64,000 bases of DNA from Roseateles_B sp041906185 (GCA_041906185.1 JAYRJQ010000011.1:1-64000); one strand, 5' to 3'. Positions 8,318-17,229 are shown, numbered from the stretch's first letter. Program-made: numbers and translations. Notes: generated by a model from the letters alone, not told the origin.

Positions 8318-9789
8318 GCCTGAACCGACGCGAACTGGGCCTCGCCCTCCTGGCCGGACCGCTGGGCGTCCCGAGCGGTCCGGTGCTCGCCGCCACGCCG
8401 CCCGCGGCACCCCCCGCTGTCACGGTGTGGGCGCCCGTGCAGGCGCAGCCGGGCGGCGGCCTGCAACGGCTGGCGCTGCCCTGGGCCCTGTTGCAGCAGA
8501 GCCCGCCGGTGCCACTGGACGGCGCCCAGGTGCTGGACGCCGGGGGTCAGGTCTTGCCCAGCGCCTGGGCCGGCACGCCACCGCCGGCCCAGTCCCGCCG
8601 CGAGCTGGCCGTGCCGCTGTGGGCCTGGCCCGAGGACACCAGCCCGCCGCCGCGTGACGACCCGGGCCGGCTGATCCTGGAGCTCGACCCGAACGGCGGC
8701 GTGCGTCGCCTGGAGGTCCGTGACCTGCCCGGTGGCCGCTCGCAGCGCCGGGCCGGGGCCGACCGCTGGCTGCTCGACCTCTCCCGCCTCCATGACACCG
8801 GCGAGCGCGGCATCGGTCTGCTGCTGGACTGGCCGCCGAGCCCGGCGGGACAGGCGTTCAGCGTGCAGCTGGAAGCGAGCGACGACCTCCACCGCTGGCG
8901 CCCCCTGCACCAGGCCCAGCTGCTGGATCTCCCGGCCGGCGCCGGCGGGCCGGCGCTGCAGCTCAAGCACATCGCCTGGGCGCCGGAGCAAGCGCTGCCG
9001 CGCTACCTGCGCCTGCGCTTCGACGCGCCGGTCGCGCTGCAGTCGGTGCGGCTGAGCGTGGAGGGTCGCCAGCACCCGCCGCTCCAGATCGAGACCCTGT
9101 CCTGGCCCGCCGAGCCACCGCGCGAGGGCGAGCCCCCGCGCTGGCGGCTGGACCTGCCCGTGGCCCTGCGCCCGGAGGCGCTGCAGCTGCAGCTGCCCGC
9201 GCTGAACCAGCTGCTGAGCCTGCGCCTGGAGCAGCGGCAGCAGGACGGGCAGCCCTGGCAGGGGGTGCAGCGCCTCGTGGCCTGGCGCATGCAGCGCCAG
9301 GGCGTGGAGGCGCAGTCGCCCGCGGAACCCGTCCAGGCGACCTCGGCCCGGCAGTGGCGGCTCGTGGCGGAAGGGCCGGTGCCCGCCGCGCTGGCCGGCA
9401 GCCCGCTGCGCCTGCAGTGGCACTGGCGCCCGCCGCAACTCGTCACCCTGCTGCCGGCGGACCCGGCCGCCCTGGCGGGGGTGCGGCTCAGCCTCGGCAC
9501 GCCGGACGCCTCCGCCTCGCGCGGGCGGCTGGCCCTGCCGACGCTGATCCCGGACTACCAGCCGGGCAGCGAGTACCAGCTGCCTCTGGCCTCCCTGGGC
9601 GCGCCTCGGACCCAGGCCGCCCCGCCGCCACCGCCCGCCTGGCAGGACCCGGCCACGCGCCAGCGCTGGACGCTGTGGGCGGTGCTGGGCGTCAGCGTGG
9701 TGGGGCTGGCGGGCCTGGCGTGGCGGCTCAAGGGGGAGATGGGCGACGGGAACGGCGCCGAGCCGCCGGGTGGCCCCGGTCCGGGCTGA
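8314..9789 (+). CDS. DUF3999 family exported protein with C-terminal membrane anchor
   Basis: A 491-residue protein with an N-terminal signal carrying a twin Arg (NRRELGLALL), a long beta-rich periplasmic body and a C-terminal membrane helix near residue 465 (LWAVLGVSVVGLAGLAWRL) followed by a short Gly/Pro tail. It overlaps the DUF2339 gene by 4 nt and probably works with it: a periplasmic partner docked to a large membrane protein. One copy of the dispersed GGGTCAGGTCTTGC sequence lies inside it at 8544-8557. Confidence 0.8.
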   Translation: MSLNRRELGLALLAGPLGVPSGPVLAATPPAAPPAVTVWAPVQAQPGGGLQRLALPWALLQQSPPVPLDGAQVLDAGGQVLPSAWAGTPPPAQSRRELAVPLWAWPEDTSPPPRDDPGRLILELDPNGGVRRLEVRDLPGGRSQRRAGADRWLLDLSRLHDTGERGIGLLLDWPPSPAGQAFSVQLEASDDLHRWRPLHQAQLLDLPAGAGGPALQLKHIAWAPEQALPRYLRLRFDAPVALQSVRLSVEGRQHPPLQIETLSWPAEPPREGEPPRWRLDLPVALRPEALQLQLPALNQLLSLRLEQRQQDGQPWQGVQRLVAWRMQRQGVEAQSPAEPVQATSARQWRLVAEGPVPAALAGSPLRLQWHWRPPQLVTLLPADPAALAGVRLSLGTPDASASRGRLALPTLIPDYQPGSEYQLPLASLGAPRTQAAPPPPPAWQDPATRQRWTLWAVLGVSVVGLAGLAWRLKGEMGDGNGAEPPGGPGPG

Positions 9790-9898
9790 GGACGCAGCGG
9801 TCGGGCGCGGGGCACCCACGAGGACGCCGTCGGCCGGCAGCCGGGGCGCGCCCTCGCGCTAGACTCGGCGCATTAACCTCACAGGTCAGCGCCACGCC

Positions 9899-10279
9899 AT
9901 GACGCCTCCGTCCGCCGCCGTCCGCCCCCGCCCCGCCACCTACCCGCGCCTGGCCGGGGTCTACGACGGCATCGCGCTCCTGGGGCTCGTGGCCACCTGG
10001 CCCTTCAACCTCCAATACCTGCTGCAGGGCGGCAGCCTCGCGCCGGCGGCGTTCTTCGGCACGGCCTTCGCGAACGTGCTCACGACCGCCTTCACCCTGG
10101 ACCTCCTCATCGCCGCCCTGGCCTTCGCGGTGTTCGCCATGACGGATGCACGGCGCAGCGGCGTGCGCCGCCCCTGGCTGTACGTGCTGCTGTGCTTCGG
10201 CACGGGCCTGGCCATCGCCCTGCCGCTGTACCTGGCGCGGCGCGAACAGGCGCTCGCCCGCGCCGGCACCACCGCTTGA
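9899..10279 (+). CDS. Small membrane protein, DUF2834-like
   Basis: A 126-residue protein with three membrane helices (residues about 25-45, 60-82, 92-112) and a short basic C-terminus. The pattern GTAFANVLTTAFTLDLLIAAL followed by a conserved Arg/Trp loop resembles DUF2834 proteins. Upstream, a TAGACT hexamer at about 9861-9866 may be a -10 element. Function unknown. Confidence 0.6.
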   Translation: MTPPSAAVRPRPATYPRLAGVYDGIALLGLVATWPFNLQYLLQGGSLAPAAFFGTAFANVLTTAFTLDLLIAALAFAVFAMTDARRSGVRRPWLYVLLCFGTGLAIALPLYLARREQALARAGTTA

Positions 10280-10725
10280 GGCCTGGGGCGTGACCCATTC
10301 CCGGGTCCGGCCGGCCCCCTGCTGGTAAACTCTCGGGATTGCTGCCGTCTCGCTTTCCTCCGCAGCATGCTGTGCGTCTGCACGCGGGCCCCGCGCCTCG
10401 CCGCAGCCACGACCAGGCACCGTCCCGCTTCCAGGACGCCTGCGGCCCCAGGCAAGCTCGTCTGGCTCATCGATTCCGGCCCCCCGCCGTCACGGGTGGC
10501 ACCGAACGGAGTCCTGAACTGCACACCCCGCGACGCCCACCGTCGGCCCTGCCGAGCCGGTGGTCTCGCAATGACCCGCGCGGCCAGCCCTCGCACCCGG
10601 TGACGCCGGCGCTCCTCGCAGCGGCCTGGCGACCCGGTTCGTGCTGGCAAGCGGCGGTCGGATGACGTCGGCACGGCCGGCGCCCGACCGCTCATCCAAG
10701 ACACAGGCTCACAAAGGACATACCC
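10280..10725 (+). promoter_or_regulatory. Long leader region and likely promoter of infA
   Basis: 446 nt without a convincing gene; the one longer open frame has no ribosome site and unlike codon use. An extended -10 (TGG then TAAACT, 10323-10331) is the best promoter candidate, which would leave a leader of almost 390 nt before infA. A long leader before a small translation or cold-stress gene can carry RNA control, but I recognise no known RNA family here. Confidence 0.4.
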
Positions 10726-10986
10726 ATGGCAAAAGAAGAACTCATCGAAATGCGCGGCAAGGTCGACGAAGTGCTGCCGGACTCGCGCTTCCGCGTGACG
10801 CTGGACAACGGCCACACGCTGATCGCCTACACCGGCGGCAAGATGCGTCGCCACAACATCCGCATCCTGGCGGGTGACAACGTCTCGCTGGAACTGTCGC
10901 CCTACGACCTGAACAAGGGCCGCATCACCTTCCGCCACCTCGAGCCCCGCACCGGCGCCGCGCCGGCACCGCGCCGCCGCTTCTGA
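10726..10986 (+). CDS. infA: Translation initiation factor IF-1
   Basis: An 86-residue protein with the IF-1 S1-like OB fold: MAKEELIEMRGKV, LPDSRFRVTLDNGH and GKMRRHNIRILAGDNVSLELSPYDL are all diagnostic. It binds the ribosomal A site during initiation. The tail is longer than E. coli IF-1 (72 residues) and ends in Ala/Pro/Arg. Burkholderiales usually carry one infA in the ribosomal protein operon and a second elsewhere; this copy is alone, so it is probably the second one. AAAGGA lies upstream of the start. Confidence 0.95.
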   Translation: MAKEELIEMRGKVDEVLPDSRFRVTLDNGHTLIAYTGGKMRRHNIRILAGDNVSLELSPYDLNKGRITFRHLEPRTGAAPAPRRRF

Positions 10987-10993
10987 GCGCGCG

Positions 10994-11018
10994 CGCCCCG
11001 CTCAGTGCCAGCGGGGCG
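10994..11018. terminator. Bidirectional hairpin between infA and the VOC gene
   Basis: CGCCCCGCT (10994-11002) and AGCGGGGCG (11010-11018) form a 9-bp stem over CAGTGCC. It lies between the convergent infA and VOC genes and overlaps the VOC stop codon. There is no T-run, so the terminator call is moderate. Confidence 0.5.
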
Positions 11019-11430
11019 TCACCGGCTCGCGGGCGCTGATCGCCAGCGCAGTCCCGCTCGGATCCCGGAAGAACATCGTCCAGTGCTCGTCGGCATGCCC
11101 CTCATGCTGGCAATGCGGCGGCACCTCGAAACGCAGCCCGGACGCCATCAGCCGCTGCGCCAGGTTGCGCCACTGCGGCAGGCTCAGGCAGACGTCGAGC
11201 GCGGCCTCCGGGGCGGCGTCGGACGGCGCCTCCGCCAGCTGCACAGCCAGGCAGGCACCGAAGAAGTCGAAGGACAGGCCCCGGTCCTCACGGATCTCGC
11301 GAATGTCTGGCGAGGCCTCACGGCACCCCAGCAGCCCGCCATAGAAGGCACGCGCCTGGGACAGGTCGTGCACCCGGATCGCCCTGCGCAAGGCCTGGGT
11401 CGCCAGAGAGTCGGCATCGGAAGTCATCAT
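11002..11430 (-). CDS. VOC (glyoxalase/bleomycin-resistance) family protein
   Basis: A 142-residue protein with the paired beta-alpha-beta-beta-beta units of the vicinal oxygen chelate fold. An N-terminal RVHDLSQARAFYGGLLGC motif and a C-terminal FFRDPSGTALAI motif are the clearest marks. Candidate metal ligands are His and Glu residues in these motifs. Two tandem ATG codons occur; the upstream one is used, with CAGGAG about 9 nt before it. It may be a dioxygenase, lyase or resistance protein; the substrate cannot be read from sequence. Confidence 0.75.
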   Translation of the reverse strand: MMTSDADSLATQALRRAIRVHDLSQARAFYGGLLGCREASPDIREIREDRGLSFDFFGACLAVQLAEAPSDAAPEAALDVCLSLPQWRNLAQRLMASGLRFEVPPHCQHEGHADEHWTMFFRDPSGTALAISAREPVTPRWH

Positions 11431-11599
11431 TCCTGAATCTCCTGAGAGTTCTGGATACCTGGTGACACAGCCAAGCAACGCTTTGTTGCATTGGAGATTC
11501 AGGATAGCCAAGCCGCCCGGCGGTGGCGAGCCTCCGCGAGGGGCCACTTGCGCGCATGCGACGCCCGGCTGTCCCACAAAGCTGTGGCATCGTGCGGGC

Positions 11600-12082
11600 A
11601 TGAGCAAGGAACTGCCCTCCACATTCAAGCTGCTGACGGTCTGGTTGCTGATCCTGACCGGCGTCTTCCTGGCCGTGCTGGCCTGGCAGCACCAGCGTGA
11701 ACGCCCCCGCTTCACGCTCAATGAACGCGAGCTGCGCCTGCAGCGCGGGCCGGACGGCCACTTCCACTGGCCGGGCCGCCTGGCCGGGCAGGCGACGGTG
11801 TTCCTCGTGGACACCGGCGCCACCACCACTGCCCTGCCCCGGGCCCTGGCCGAGCAGCTCGGCCTGCGCCCCCTGGAACGCCTGCGCAGCAGCACGGCCG
11901 GCGGCGTGGTGGACGGCTATGCCGCGGAGGTGGACCTGCGCCTCGAGGGCGGCCTGCACGCCGAACGCCTGCGGGTGGCCGTGCTCCCTTCGCTAGACGC
12001 ACCGCTGCTGGGCATGGACGTCCTGGGCCGGCTCAAGTTCAGTCAACATGACGGCGAATTCACCGTGGAGCTTCAACCATGA
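11600..12082 (+). CDS. Membrane-anchored retropepsin-like aspartic protease
   Basis: A 160-residue protein with one N-terminal membrane helix (residues about 10-28) and a periplasmic clan AA domain. The catalytic motif FLVDTGATTTALP lies near residue 75 and the second conserved stretch LLGMDVLGRL near the C-terminus, as in TIGR02281-type proteins. Such single-lobe proteases act as dimers. The stop overlaps the next start (ATGA), suggesting coupled expression with the TraB/GumN protein. Confidence 0.85.
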   Translation: MSKELPSTFKLLTVWLLILTGVFLAVLAWQHQRERPRFTLNERELRLQRGPDGHFHWPGRLAGQATVFLVDTGATTTALPRALAEQLGLRPLERLRSSTAGGVVDGYAAEVDLRLEGGLHAERLRVAVLPSLDAPLLGMDVLGRLKFSQHDGEFTVELQP

Positions 12083-13044
12083 TTCTTCGACACTGGCGGC
12101 GCCTGTGCAGCGCCGCGCTGGCCATGCTGCTGGGCGGCGCCCCAGGTCTGGCGAGCGCGCAGAACTGCCCGCCGCCGCTGCCCGCGCCCAATCCCGCCCA
12201 GCTGAGCCAGCCGCCCGCCCAGGCCCCCGACCGCGGCCTGCTGTGGCAACTGGAGAAGGACGGCCGCACGGCCTGGCTCTACGCCAGCATCCATATCGGT
12301 CGGCCGGACTGGCTGGTGCCCGGTACGCGCCTGCAGGCGGCCCTGGCCGCCAGCGACACCGTGGCGCTGGAGCTCGACCTGACCGACCCGCAGGTGATGC
12401 AGGCGCTGACGGGCCCGGTGCCCGGCCGCCCCGCCCTGAGCCTGCCCGCGGACCTGCAGACGCGGCTGCAAGCCGTGGCCCGGCGCGAATGCACGGACCT
12501 CACGCCGCTGGCCGCCCTGCACCCGCTGCTGCAGCTCGGCCAGCTCGTTGCCCAGGCCGCCCGGCGTGACGGCATGAGCGTCGAGTACGGCCAGGAGCTG
12601 GCGCTGGTCATCCAGGCGCAGCGCCAGGGCCTGCGTCTGGCGGGGCTGGAGACGCCGCTCGTGCAGCTGCAGGCCCTGATCCCCGCGGACCGCAAGGTGG
12701 CGCTGGAGGAGATCCGCGAGGGCCTGCGGCAGCTCGAGTCGCCCCAGCTGCGCCAGCAGACCCGCCGCCTGGCCGAGGCCTGGGCCGCGGGGGACCTGAG
12801 CACGCTGGAGCGCTACGAGACCTGGTGCGACTGCGTGAAGACCGCCGCCGACCGCGCGGCGCTCAAGCGCACGCTGGACGACCGCAATCCCGGCATGGCC
12901 GACGGCATCGTGAAGCTCCACGCCCAGGGCCGCCGCCTGCTGGTGGCGGTCGGGGCGCTGCACATGACGGGCGATGCGAGCCTGCTGAAGGCCTTGCGCG
13001 CGCGTGGCTTCACCGTCACGCAGCGCTGGCCGGAGCCGCGCTGA
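12079..13044 (+). CDS. TraB/GumN family exported protein
   Basis: A 321-residue protein with a signal peptide cleaved around LASAQ and the TraB/GumN layout: an N-terminal GLLWQLEKDG strand with IHIG, and a C-terminal VGALHMTGDASLLKALRARGF carrying the conserved GALH motif. Four Cys in the mature protein suggest disulfides. Family members are putative metalloproteases of the Tiki/TraB type. It overlaps the preceding retropepsin gene by 4 nt, so two exported hydrolase-like proteins appear co-expressed. Confidence 0.85.
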   Translation: MILRHWRRLCSAALAMLLGGAPGLASAQNCPPPLPAPNPAQLSQPPAQAPDRGLLWQLEKDGRTAWLYASIHIGRPDWLVPGTRLQAALAASDTVALELDLTDPQVMQALTGPVPGRPALSLPADLQTRLQAVARRECTDLTPLAALHPLLQLGQLVAQAARRDGMSVEYGQELALVIQAQRQGLRLAGLETPLVQLQALIPADRKVALEEIREGLRQLESPQLRQQTRRLAEAWAAGDLSTLERYETWCDCVKTAADRAALKRTLDDRNPGMADGIVKLHAQGRRLLVAVGALHMTGDASLLKALRARGFTVTQRWPEPR

Positions 13045-13099
13045 TCAGCGTCGTGCAAGCCCTTGGCGCTACCATCGCGCCATCACCCCAGGAGGCCCC

Positions 13100-13825
13100 A
13101 TGGCAGACAGCAGCAGCTTCAGCAAGTTCGTGCCCGGATTCGAGTTCCTGCAAGGTCTGGTCAAGAACGCCGGCGCGGCCCTGCCCGGCATCGGCCAGTG
13201 GGTCGCGCCCACGCTGAACCCCGAGGAGCTCTCCAAGCGCATCGAGGAGCTGCGCACGGTGCAGTTCTGGCTGGAGCAGAACGCCCGCATGCTCGGCGCC
13301 ACCATCCAGGCGCTGGAGGTGCAGCGCATGACGCTGTCCACGCTGAAGTCCATGAACGTGCCGCTCGCCGAGCTGGGCGAGACGCTCAAGGTGCCGCCCA
13401 TGCCCGAGTACCGGCTGCCCGAGATGCCGCCCATGCCCGGCATGCCGGCCGCCCCGAAGGCCGCCAAGGCGCGCAAGGCCCCCGCCAAGGCCGAGGAGGC
13501 CCCGGCCGCGCCGGCGCTGGGCGCGGTGGACCCGATGCAGTGGTGGTCCGCCCTGAGCAGCCAGTTCACCCAGCTCGCCACGCAGGCAATGAAGGACGGC
13601 GCGACCGACGCCGCCAAGAACCTGGCCGGCGCCATGGTCAAGCAGAGCTTCGACGCCGCGGGCGAGACGATCAAGAAGGCCGCGGCGATGCCGCTCAACG
13701 TGGCCAAGAGTGCCGCCGCCGCTGCGGGCGCGGCCGCCGGTGCCGCGGCAGGTGCGGCGACCCGGCCCGCGGCGAAGACCGCCGCCCGCAAGGCCGTCCC
13801 CCGCAAGCGCGGCAGCGCGCGCTGA
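13100..13825 (+). CDS. phaM: Polyhydroxyalkanoate granule-associated protein PhaM
   Basis: A 241-residue protein. The N-terminal FVPGFEFLQGL and WVAPTLNPEELSKRIEELRTVQFWLEQN segments are typical of PhaM, the protein that activates PhaC1 and ties PHB granules to the nucleoid. The C-terminal 40 residues are Ala/Lys/Arg-rich like histone tails (KTAARKAVPRKR), consistent with DNA binding. A GGAGG site lies 5 nt before the start. Its presence implies the host makes PHA. Name assigned from family pattern. Confidence 0.88.
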   Translation: MADSSSFSKFVPGFEFLQGLVKNAGAALPGIGQWVAPTLNPEELSKRIEELRTVQFWLEQNARMLGATIQALEVQRMTLSTLKSMNVPLAELGETLKVPPMPEYRLPEMPPMPGMPAAPKAAKARKAPAKAEEAPAAPALGAVDPMQWWSALSSQFTQLATQAMKDGATDAAKNLAGAMVKQSFDAAGETIKKAAAMPLNVAKSAAAAAGAAAGAAAGAATRPAAKTAARKAVPRKRGSAR

Positions 13826-13879
13826 GCGGGCCGCCCACGCTGCACCGGACTGCTGGCGCCCGCCCACGACCCTTCGCGC

Positions 13880-14761
13880 ATGGCCGCCTCCCGCATTCCG
13901 CCCATCCAGTGTCTGCTGGCCTTCGAGGCCGTGGCCCGCCTGCGCAGCGTGAGCCTGGCGGCCGAGGAGCTGAGCGTCACGCCCAGCGCCGTGAGCCACC
14001 GCATCCGCCAGCTCGAGACCCAGCTGGGCTTCAAGCTCTTCGCCCGCGACTTCACCCCGTCCGACGACGGCCAGCGCTACCTGCCCTCGGTGCGACAGGG
14101 GCTCAAGGCCCTGCAGCAGATCCCCGGCCCCGGCGGCGCGGGGCTGCAGTCCGCGCGGCTGCGCCTGGCAGTGACGCCGACCTTCTCGCGCCAGATCCTG
14201 CTGCCCCGCCTGGCGCTGTTCCGCCATGCCTACCCCGAGATCGAGCTGGTGATGCAGGTGGCCATCCCCCTGACCAACACCAAGTCCGAGGACGCCGACC
14301 TCGAGATCCGCTACGGCACCGGCGACTACCCCGGCCTCGAGTACCGCCGCATCCTGAGCGACGAGCTCACGCCCGTCTGCAGCCCCGAGTACCTGCACGA
14401 GTTCGGCCCCTTCGACGGCTTCGACAGCGTCGAGGACATCCGCCGTGCCCGCCTGATCCGCAGCCCGCTGGACCCCTGGAGCACGTGGTTCGAGGCCCAC
14501 GGCGTCCACCTGGACGAGCCCCGCACCGGGGCACAGTTCAACGACGTCGGCCTCGTGCTGGATGCCGCCGCCGCCGGCTTCGGCGTGGCGCTCATGCGCA
14601 TGAAGCTGGGGCTCACCTGGCTGGACAGCGGCCGCCTGCTGCGTCTTTCGCCCCGCACCGTGCCCTCGCCCTTCCATCACTACCTGTGCTGGAAACCGGG
14701 CGCGATGGAGCGCTGGGAATGCGCGGCCTTCGGGGACTGGCTGTTCAAGGCGCTCAGCTGA
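13880..14761 (+). CDS. LysR family regulator, GcvA-like
   Basis: A 293-residue LysR-type regulator. The winged helix is at residues about 10-65 (LAAEELSVTPSAVSHRIRQLE recognition region), followed by a LysR substrate domain to the end. The N-terminal PPIQCLLAFEAVARLRSVS pattern is like GcvA/AmpR regulators. There is no divergent partner; the 3' neighbour overlaps by one base (TGATG), so its target is not shown by context. Confidence 0.88.
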   Translation: MAASRIPPIQCLLAFEAVARLRSVSLAAEELSVTPSAVSHRIRQLETQLGFKLFARDFTPSDDGQRYLPSVRQGLKALQQIPGPGGAGLQSARLRLAVTPTFSRQILLPRLALFRHAYPEIELVMQVAIPLTNTKSEDADLEIRYGTGDYPGLEYRRILSDELTPVCSPEYLHEFGPFDGFDSVEDIRRARLIRSPLDPWSTWFEAHGVHLDEPRTGAQFNDVGLVLDAAAAGFGVALMRMKLGLTWLDSGRLLRLSPRTVPSPFHHYLCWKPGAMERWECAAFGDWLFKALS

Positions 14762-15348
14762 TGCCGGCCGTCGGACCGCGCGGCCGGCGCCTGCTGAGCG
14801 GGCTCGCCGCTGCCCTTCTGGTCACCACACCGCCGGCCCAGGCGCGAGAGGACGCCTCCGAGTTCATCTACGAGTGCAAGGCCGACGGCTCCGCCGTCAC
14901 CCTGCACGTGATGGACGAGCAGTCCGAAGCCCGGCTGAAGGAAGCGCTGGCCCGGGGCCACATGGCCGAGAAGATCGACGTCAGCCCGCTCATCCAGAGG
15001 ACCCGGCAGACCAGTCCCGGCGGCAGCCGGTTCCGGGGCGCCTCCGCCTCGCTGATCCGGCATTGCGGCAGCTTCACCGTCACCATCACGGGCGGCTACC
15101 TCAACGTCAACCCGGACGGCGCGGAAGGCATCTACGAGCTGCCGGTGATCCGCATCGCGCATCAGAAGGGCACCTTCCCGCCTCTCACGCTGGGCCGCTG
15201 CGACGCCAGCTTCCGCAGGTTCAGCCGCACCACGGACTGCCCCATGGCCTGGGCCACTGAAATTCAGGCCGCCCTTCTGGACGACAAGCCCTTCCTGTCC
15301 CTGGCGCATCAGTTCTCCGACCAGCGGACGCTCGACGGCTCGCCCTGA
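14761..15348 (+). CDS. Exported protein of unknown function
   Basis: A 195-residue protein with a signal peptide (RRLLSGLAAALLVTTPPAQA) predicted to be cleaved near residue 29. Four Cys in the mature part (in YECKAD, HCGSF, GRCDAS and TDCPMA) suggest two disulfides. The start overlaps the LysR stop by one base, hence coupled translation. No family recognised. Confidence 0.6.
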   Translation: MPAVGPRGRRLLSGLAAALLVTTPPAQAREDASEFIYECKADGSAVTLHVMDEQSEARLKEALARGHMAEKIDVSPLIQRTRQTSPGGSRFRGASASLIRHCGSFTVTITGGYLNVNPDGAEGIYELPVIRIAHQKGTFPPLTLGRCDASFRRFSRTTDCPMAWATEIQAALLDDKPFLSLAHQFSDQRTLDGSP

Positions 15349-15366
15349 GGCTTCAAATCCCTCCGC

Positions 15367-15409
15367 TTGACATCACCCTGACACGGCGCTGAGATCCGCC
15401 TCCGGATCT
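15367..15409 (+). promoter_or_regulatory. Candidate promoter and operator of the hydroxyacid operon
   Basis: TTGACA at 15367-15372 is a perfect -35; 17 nt later TGAGAT (15390-15395) is a weak -10. A palindrome, AGATCCG (15392-15398) and CGGATCT (15403-15409), overlaps the -10 and start region, the normal place for a repressor site. The binding protein is unknown; no GntR-type GlcC/LldR gene is next to the operon. Confidence 0.5.
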
Positions 15410-15549
15410 ACCCTGTGTCCACCCGCGTCCTGAAAAATCCTCAAACAGCGGCTCGCGAGGATTCACGCCGCGGCGGACCCTGCCCCCGCACCATCGCTCC
15501 CCAGCGGCTCATTCCCAAGGGCCCATCCCAAGAGCGACTGGAGACAACC

Positions 15550-17208
15550 ATGGTCTGGCAACAGGTCTACAACCCCTTTGACAACATGCTGCTCAGCACG
15601 CTGGTGGCCGCCATCCCGGTGGTCGTCATGCTGCTGGGGCTCGGCGTGTTCCACCTCAAGGCCCACGTGGCCGCCGCGGCGGGCCTCGCCAGCGCGCTGC
15701 TGATCGCCATCGTCGCGTTCGGCATGCCCGCCGGCATGGCCACGCGGGCCGCGCTGCTGGGCGGGCTGACCGGCCTGCTGCCCATCGGCTGGATCGTGCT
15801 GAACATCATCTTCCTGCACCAGCTGACCGAGCAGAACGGCAGCTTCAAGGTGCTGCAGGACTCCATCGCCGGCATCACGCAGGACCGCCGGCTGCAGCTG
15901 CTGCTGATCGCCTTCGCCTTCGGCGCCTTCTTCGAGGGCGCGGCCGGCTTCGGCACGCCGGTGGCGGTGACCGCGGCCATCCTGATCGGCCTCGGCTTCT
16001 CGCCCCTGGCCGCCTCGGGCCTCTCGCTGATCGCCAACACGGCGCCCGTGGCCTACGGGGCCCTGGGCACGCCGGTCATCACGCTGGCCAAGGTGCACGG
16101 CTACGACCTGATGGCCGTCTCCGGCATGATCGGCCGCCAGCTGCCCTTCTTCTCGCTGCTGGTGCCCTTCTGGCTGATCTGGGCCTTCGCCGGCCGCAAG
16201 GCCATGATGGAGATCTGGCCCGCCATCCTCGTGACAGGCCTCTCGTTCGCGATCCCGCAGTACCTGGTGAGCAACTTCATCGGCCCCGAGCTGGTGGACG
16301 TGATCGCCGCCATGGTGTCGATGACCTGCCTCGTGGGCTTCCTGCGCGTCTGGCAGCCCAAGAAGGTGTGGACCTCGGTCTCGCTGAAGGGCCATGAGAA
16401 GGACGGCGGCGTCGCGCTGCCCCCGCAGAAGCCGCAGCAGCACCCGCGCAGCGCCGTCATCAAGGCCTGGACGCCCTGGGTCATCCTGACCGTCTTCGTG
16501 TTCGCCTGGGGTCTGCCGGCCACCAAGACCTGGCTGAACGGCATCTTCGCGCCCAAGTTCGCCATCGAGGGCCTGCACAAGCTGGTGCAGAAGGTCGCGC
16601 CCGTCGTGCCCACCCCGCACAACGAGGCTGCCGAGTACGTCTTCAACCTGCTGTCCTCCACCGGCACCGGCATCCTGCTGTCCGCCGTCGTGGGCGGCCT
16701 GCTGATGGGCTACGGCCTCCCCGCACTCGTGCGCACCTTCTTCAAGACGGTGTGGCTGGTGCGCACCTCGCTGCTGACCATCGTGCTGATGCTGGCCCTG
16801 GGCACGCTGACGCGCTACAGCGGCCTGGACACCACCCTGGGCCTGGCCTTCGCCGGCACCGGCGTGCTCTACCCCTTCTTCGGCACGCTGATGGGCTGGC
16901 TGGGCGTGGCGCTGACGGGCTCCGACACCGCCTCCAACGTGCTCTTCGGCGGCATGCAGAAGGTGGCGGCCGAGCAACTGGGCCTCAATCCCAACCTGAT
17001 GGGCGCGGCCAACAGCTCGGGCGGCGTGATGGGCAAGATGATCGACGCGCAGTCCATCGTCGTGGCCTCCACCGCCACGCGCTGGTTCAACCGTGAAGGC
17101 GACATCCTGCGCTACGTCTTCTTCCACAGCATCGCCCTGGCCTGCCTGGTGGGCATCTTCGTGACGCTGCAGGCCTACGTGCCGCCATTCACCTGGCTCG
17201 TCCGCTGA
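15550..17208 (+). CDS. L-lactate/glycolate permease (LctP family)
   Basis: A 552-residue inner-membrane permease with about 12-14 helices. The motifs FFEGAAGFGTPVAVTAAIL, GALGTPVITLA and LTGSDTASNVLFG are conserved in LldP and GlcA, proton-coupled carriers of lactate and glycolate. The start at 15550 begins MVWQQVYNPF, normal for the family. Position 74 nt before glcDEF indicates a GlcA-like role, importing the substrate oxidised by GlcDEF, but lactate cannot be excluded. Confidence 0.92.
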   Translation: MVWQQVYNPFDNMLLSTLVAAIPVVVMLLGLGVFHLKAHVAAAAGLASALLIAIVAFGMPAGMATRAALLGGLTGLLPIGWIVLNIIFLHQLTEQNGSFKVLQDSIAGITQDRRLQLLLIAFAFGAFFEGAAGFGTPVAVTAAILIGLGFSPLAASGLSLIANTAPVAYGALGTPVITLAKVHGYDLMAVSGMIGRQLPFFSLLVPFWLIWAFAGRKAMMEIWPAILVTGLSFAIPQYLVSNFIGPELVDVIAAMVSMTCLVGFLRVWQPKKVWTSVSLKGHEKDGGVALPPQKPQQHPRSAVIKAWTPWVILTVFVFAWGLPATKTWLNGIFAPKFAIEGLHKLVQKVAPVVPTPHNEAAEYVFNLLSSTGTGILLSAVVGGLLMGYGLPALVRTFFKTVWLVRTSLLTIVLMLALGTLTRYSGLDTTLGLAFAGTGVLYPFFGTLMGWLGVALTGSDTASNVLFGGMQKVAAEQLGLNPNLMGAANSSGGVMGKMIDAQSIVVASTATRWFNREGDILRYVFFHSIALACLVGIFVTLQAYVPPFTWLVR

Positions 17209-17229
17209 TCCTGCGGCCTGCAGCCATCC

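Noticed and set aside
10339..10665. 108-codon open frame in the infA leader
   Set aside because: No ribosome site, Arg/Pro-rich composition with unlike codon use, and no recognisable protein pattern.
15345..15366. TTCAAATCC stretch with short flanking complement, like the T-arm of a tRNA
   Set aside because: The upstream sequence is the coding end of a protein gene with no acceptor, D or anticodon arms.
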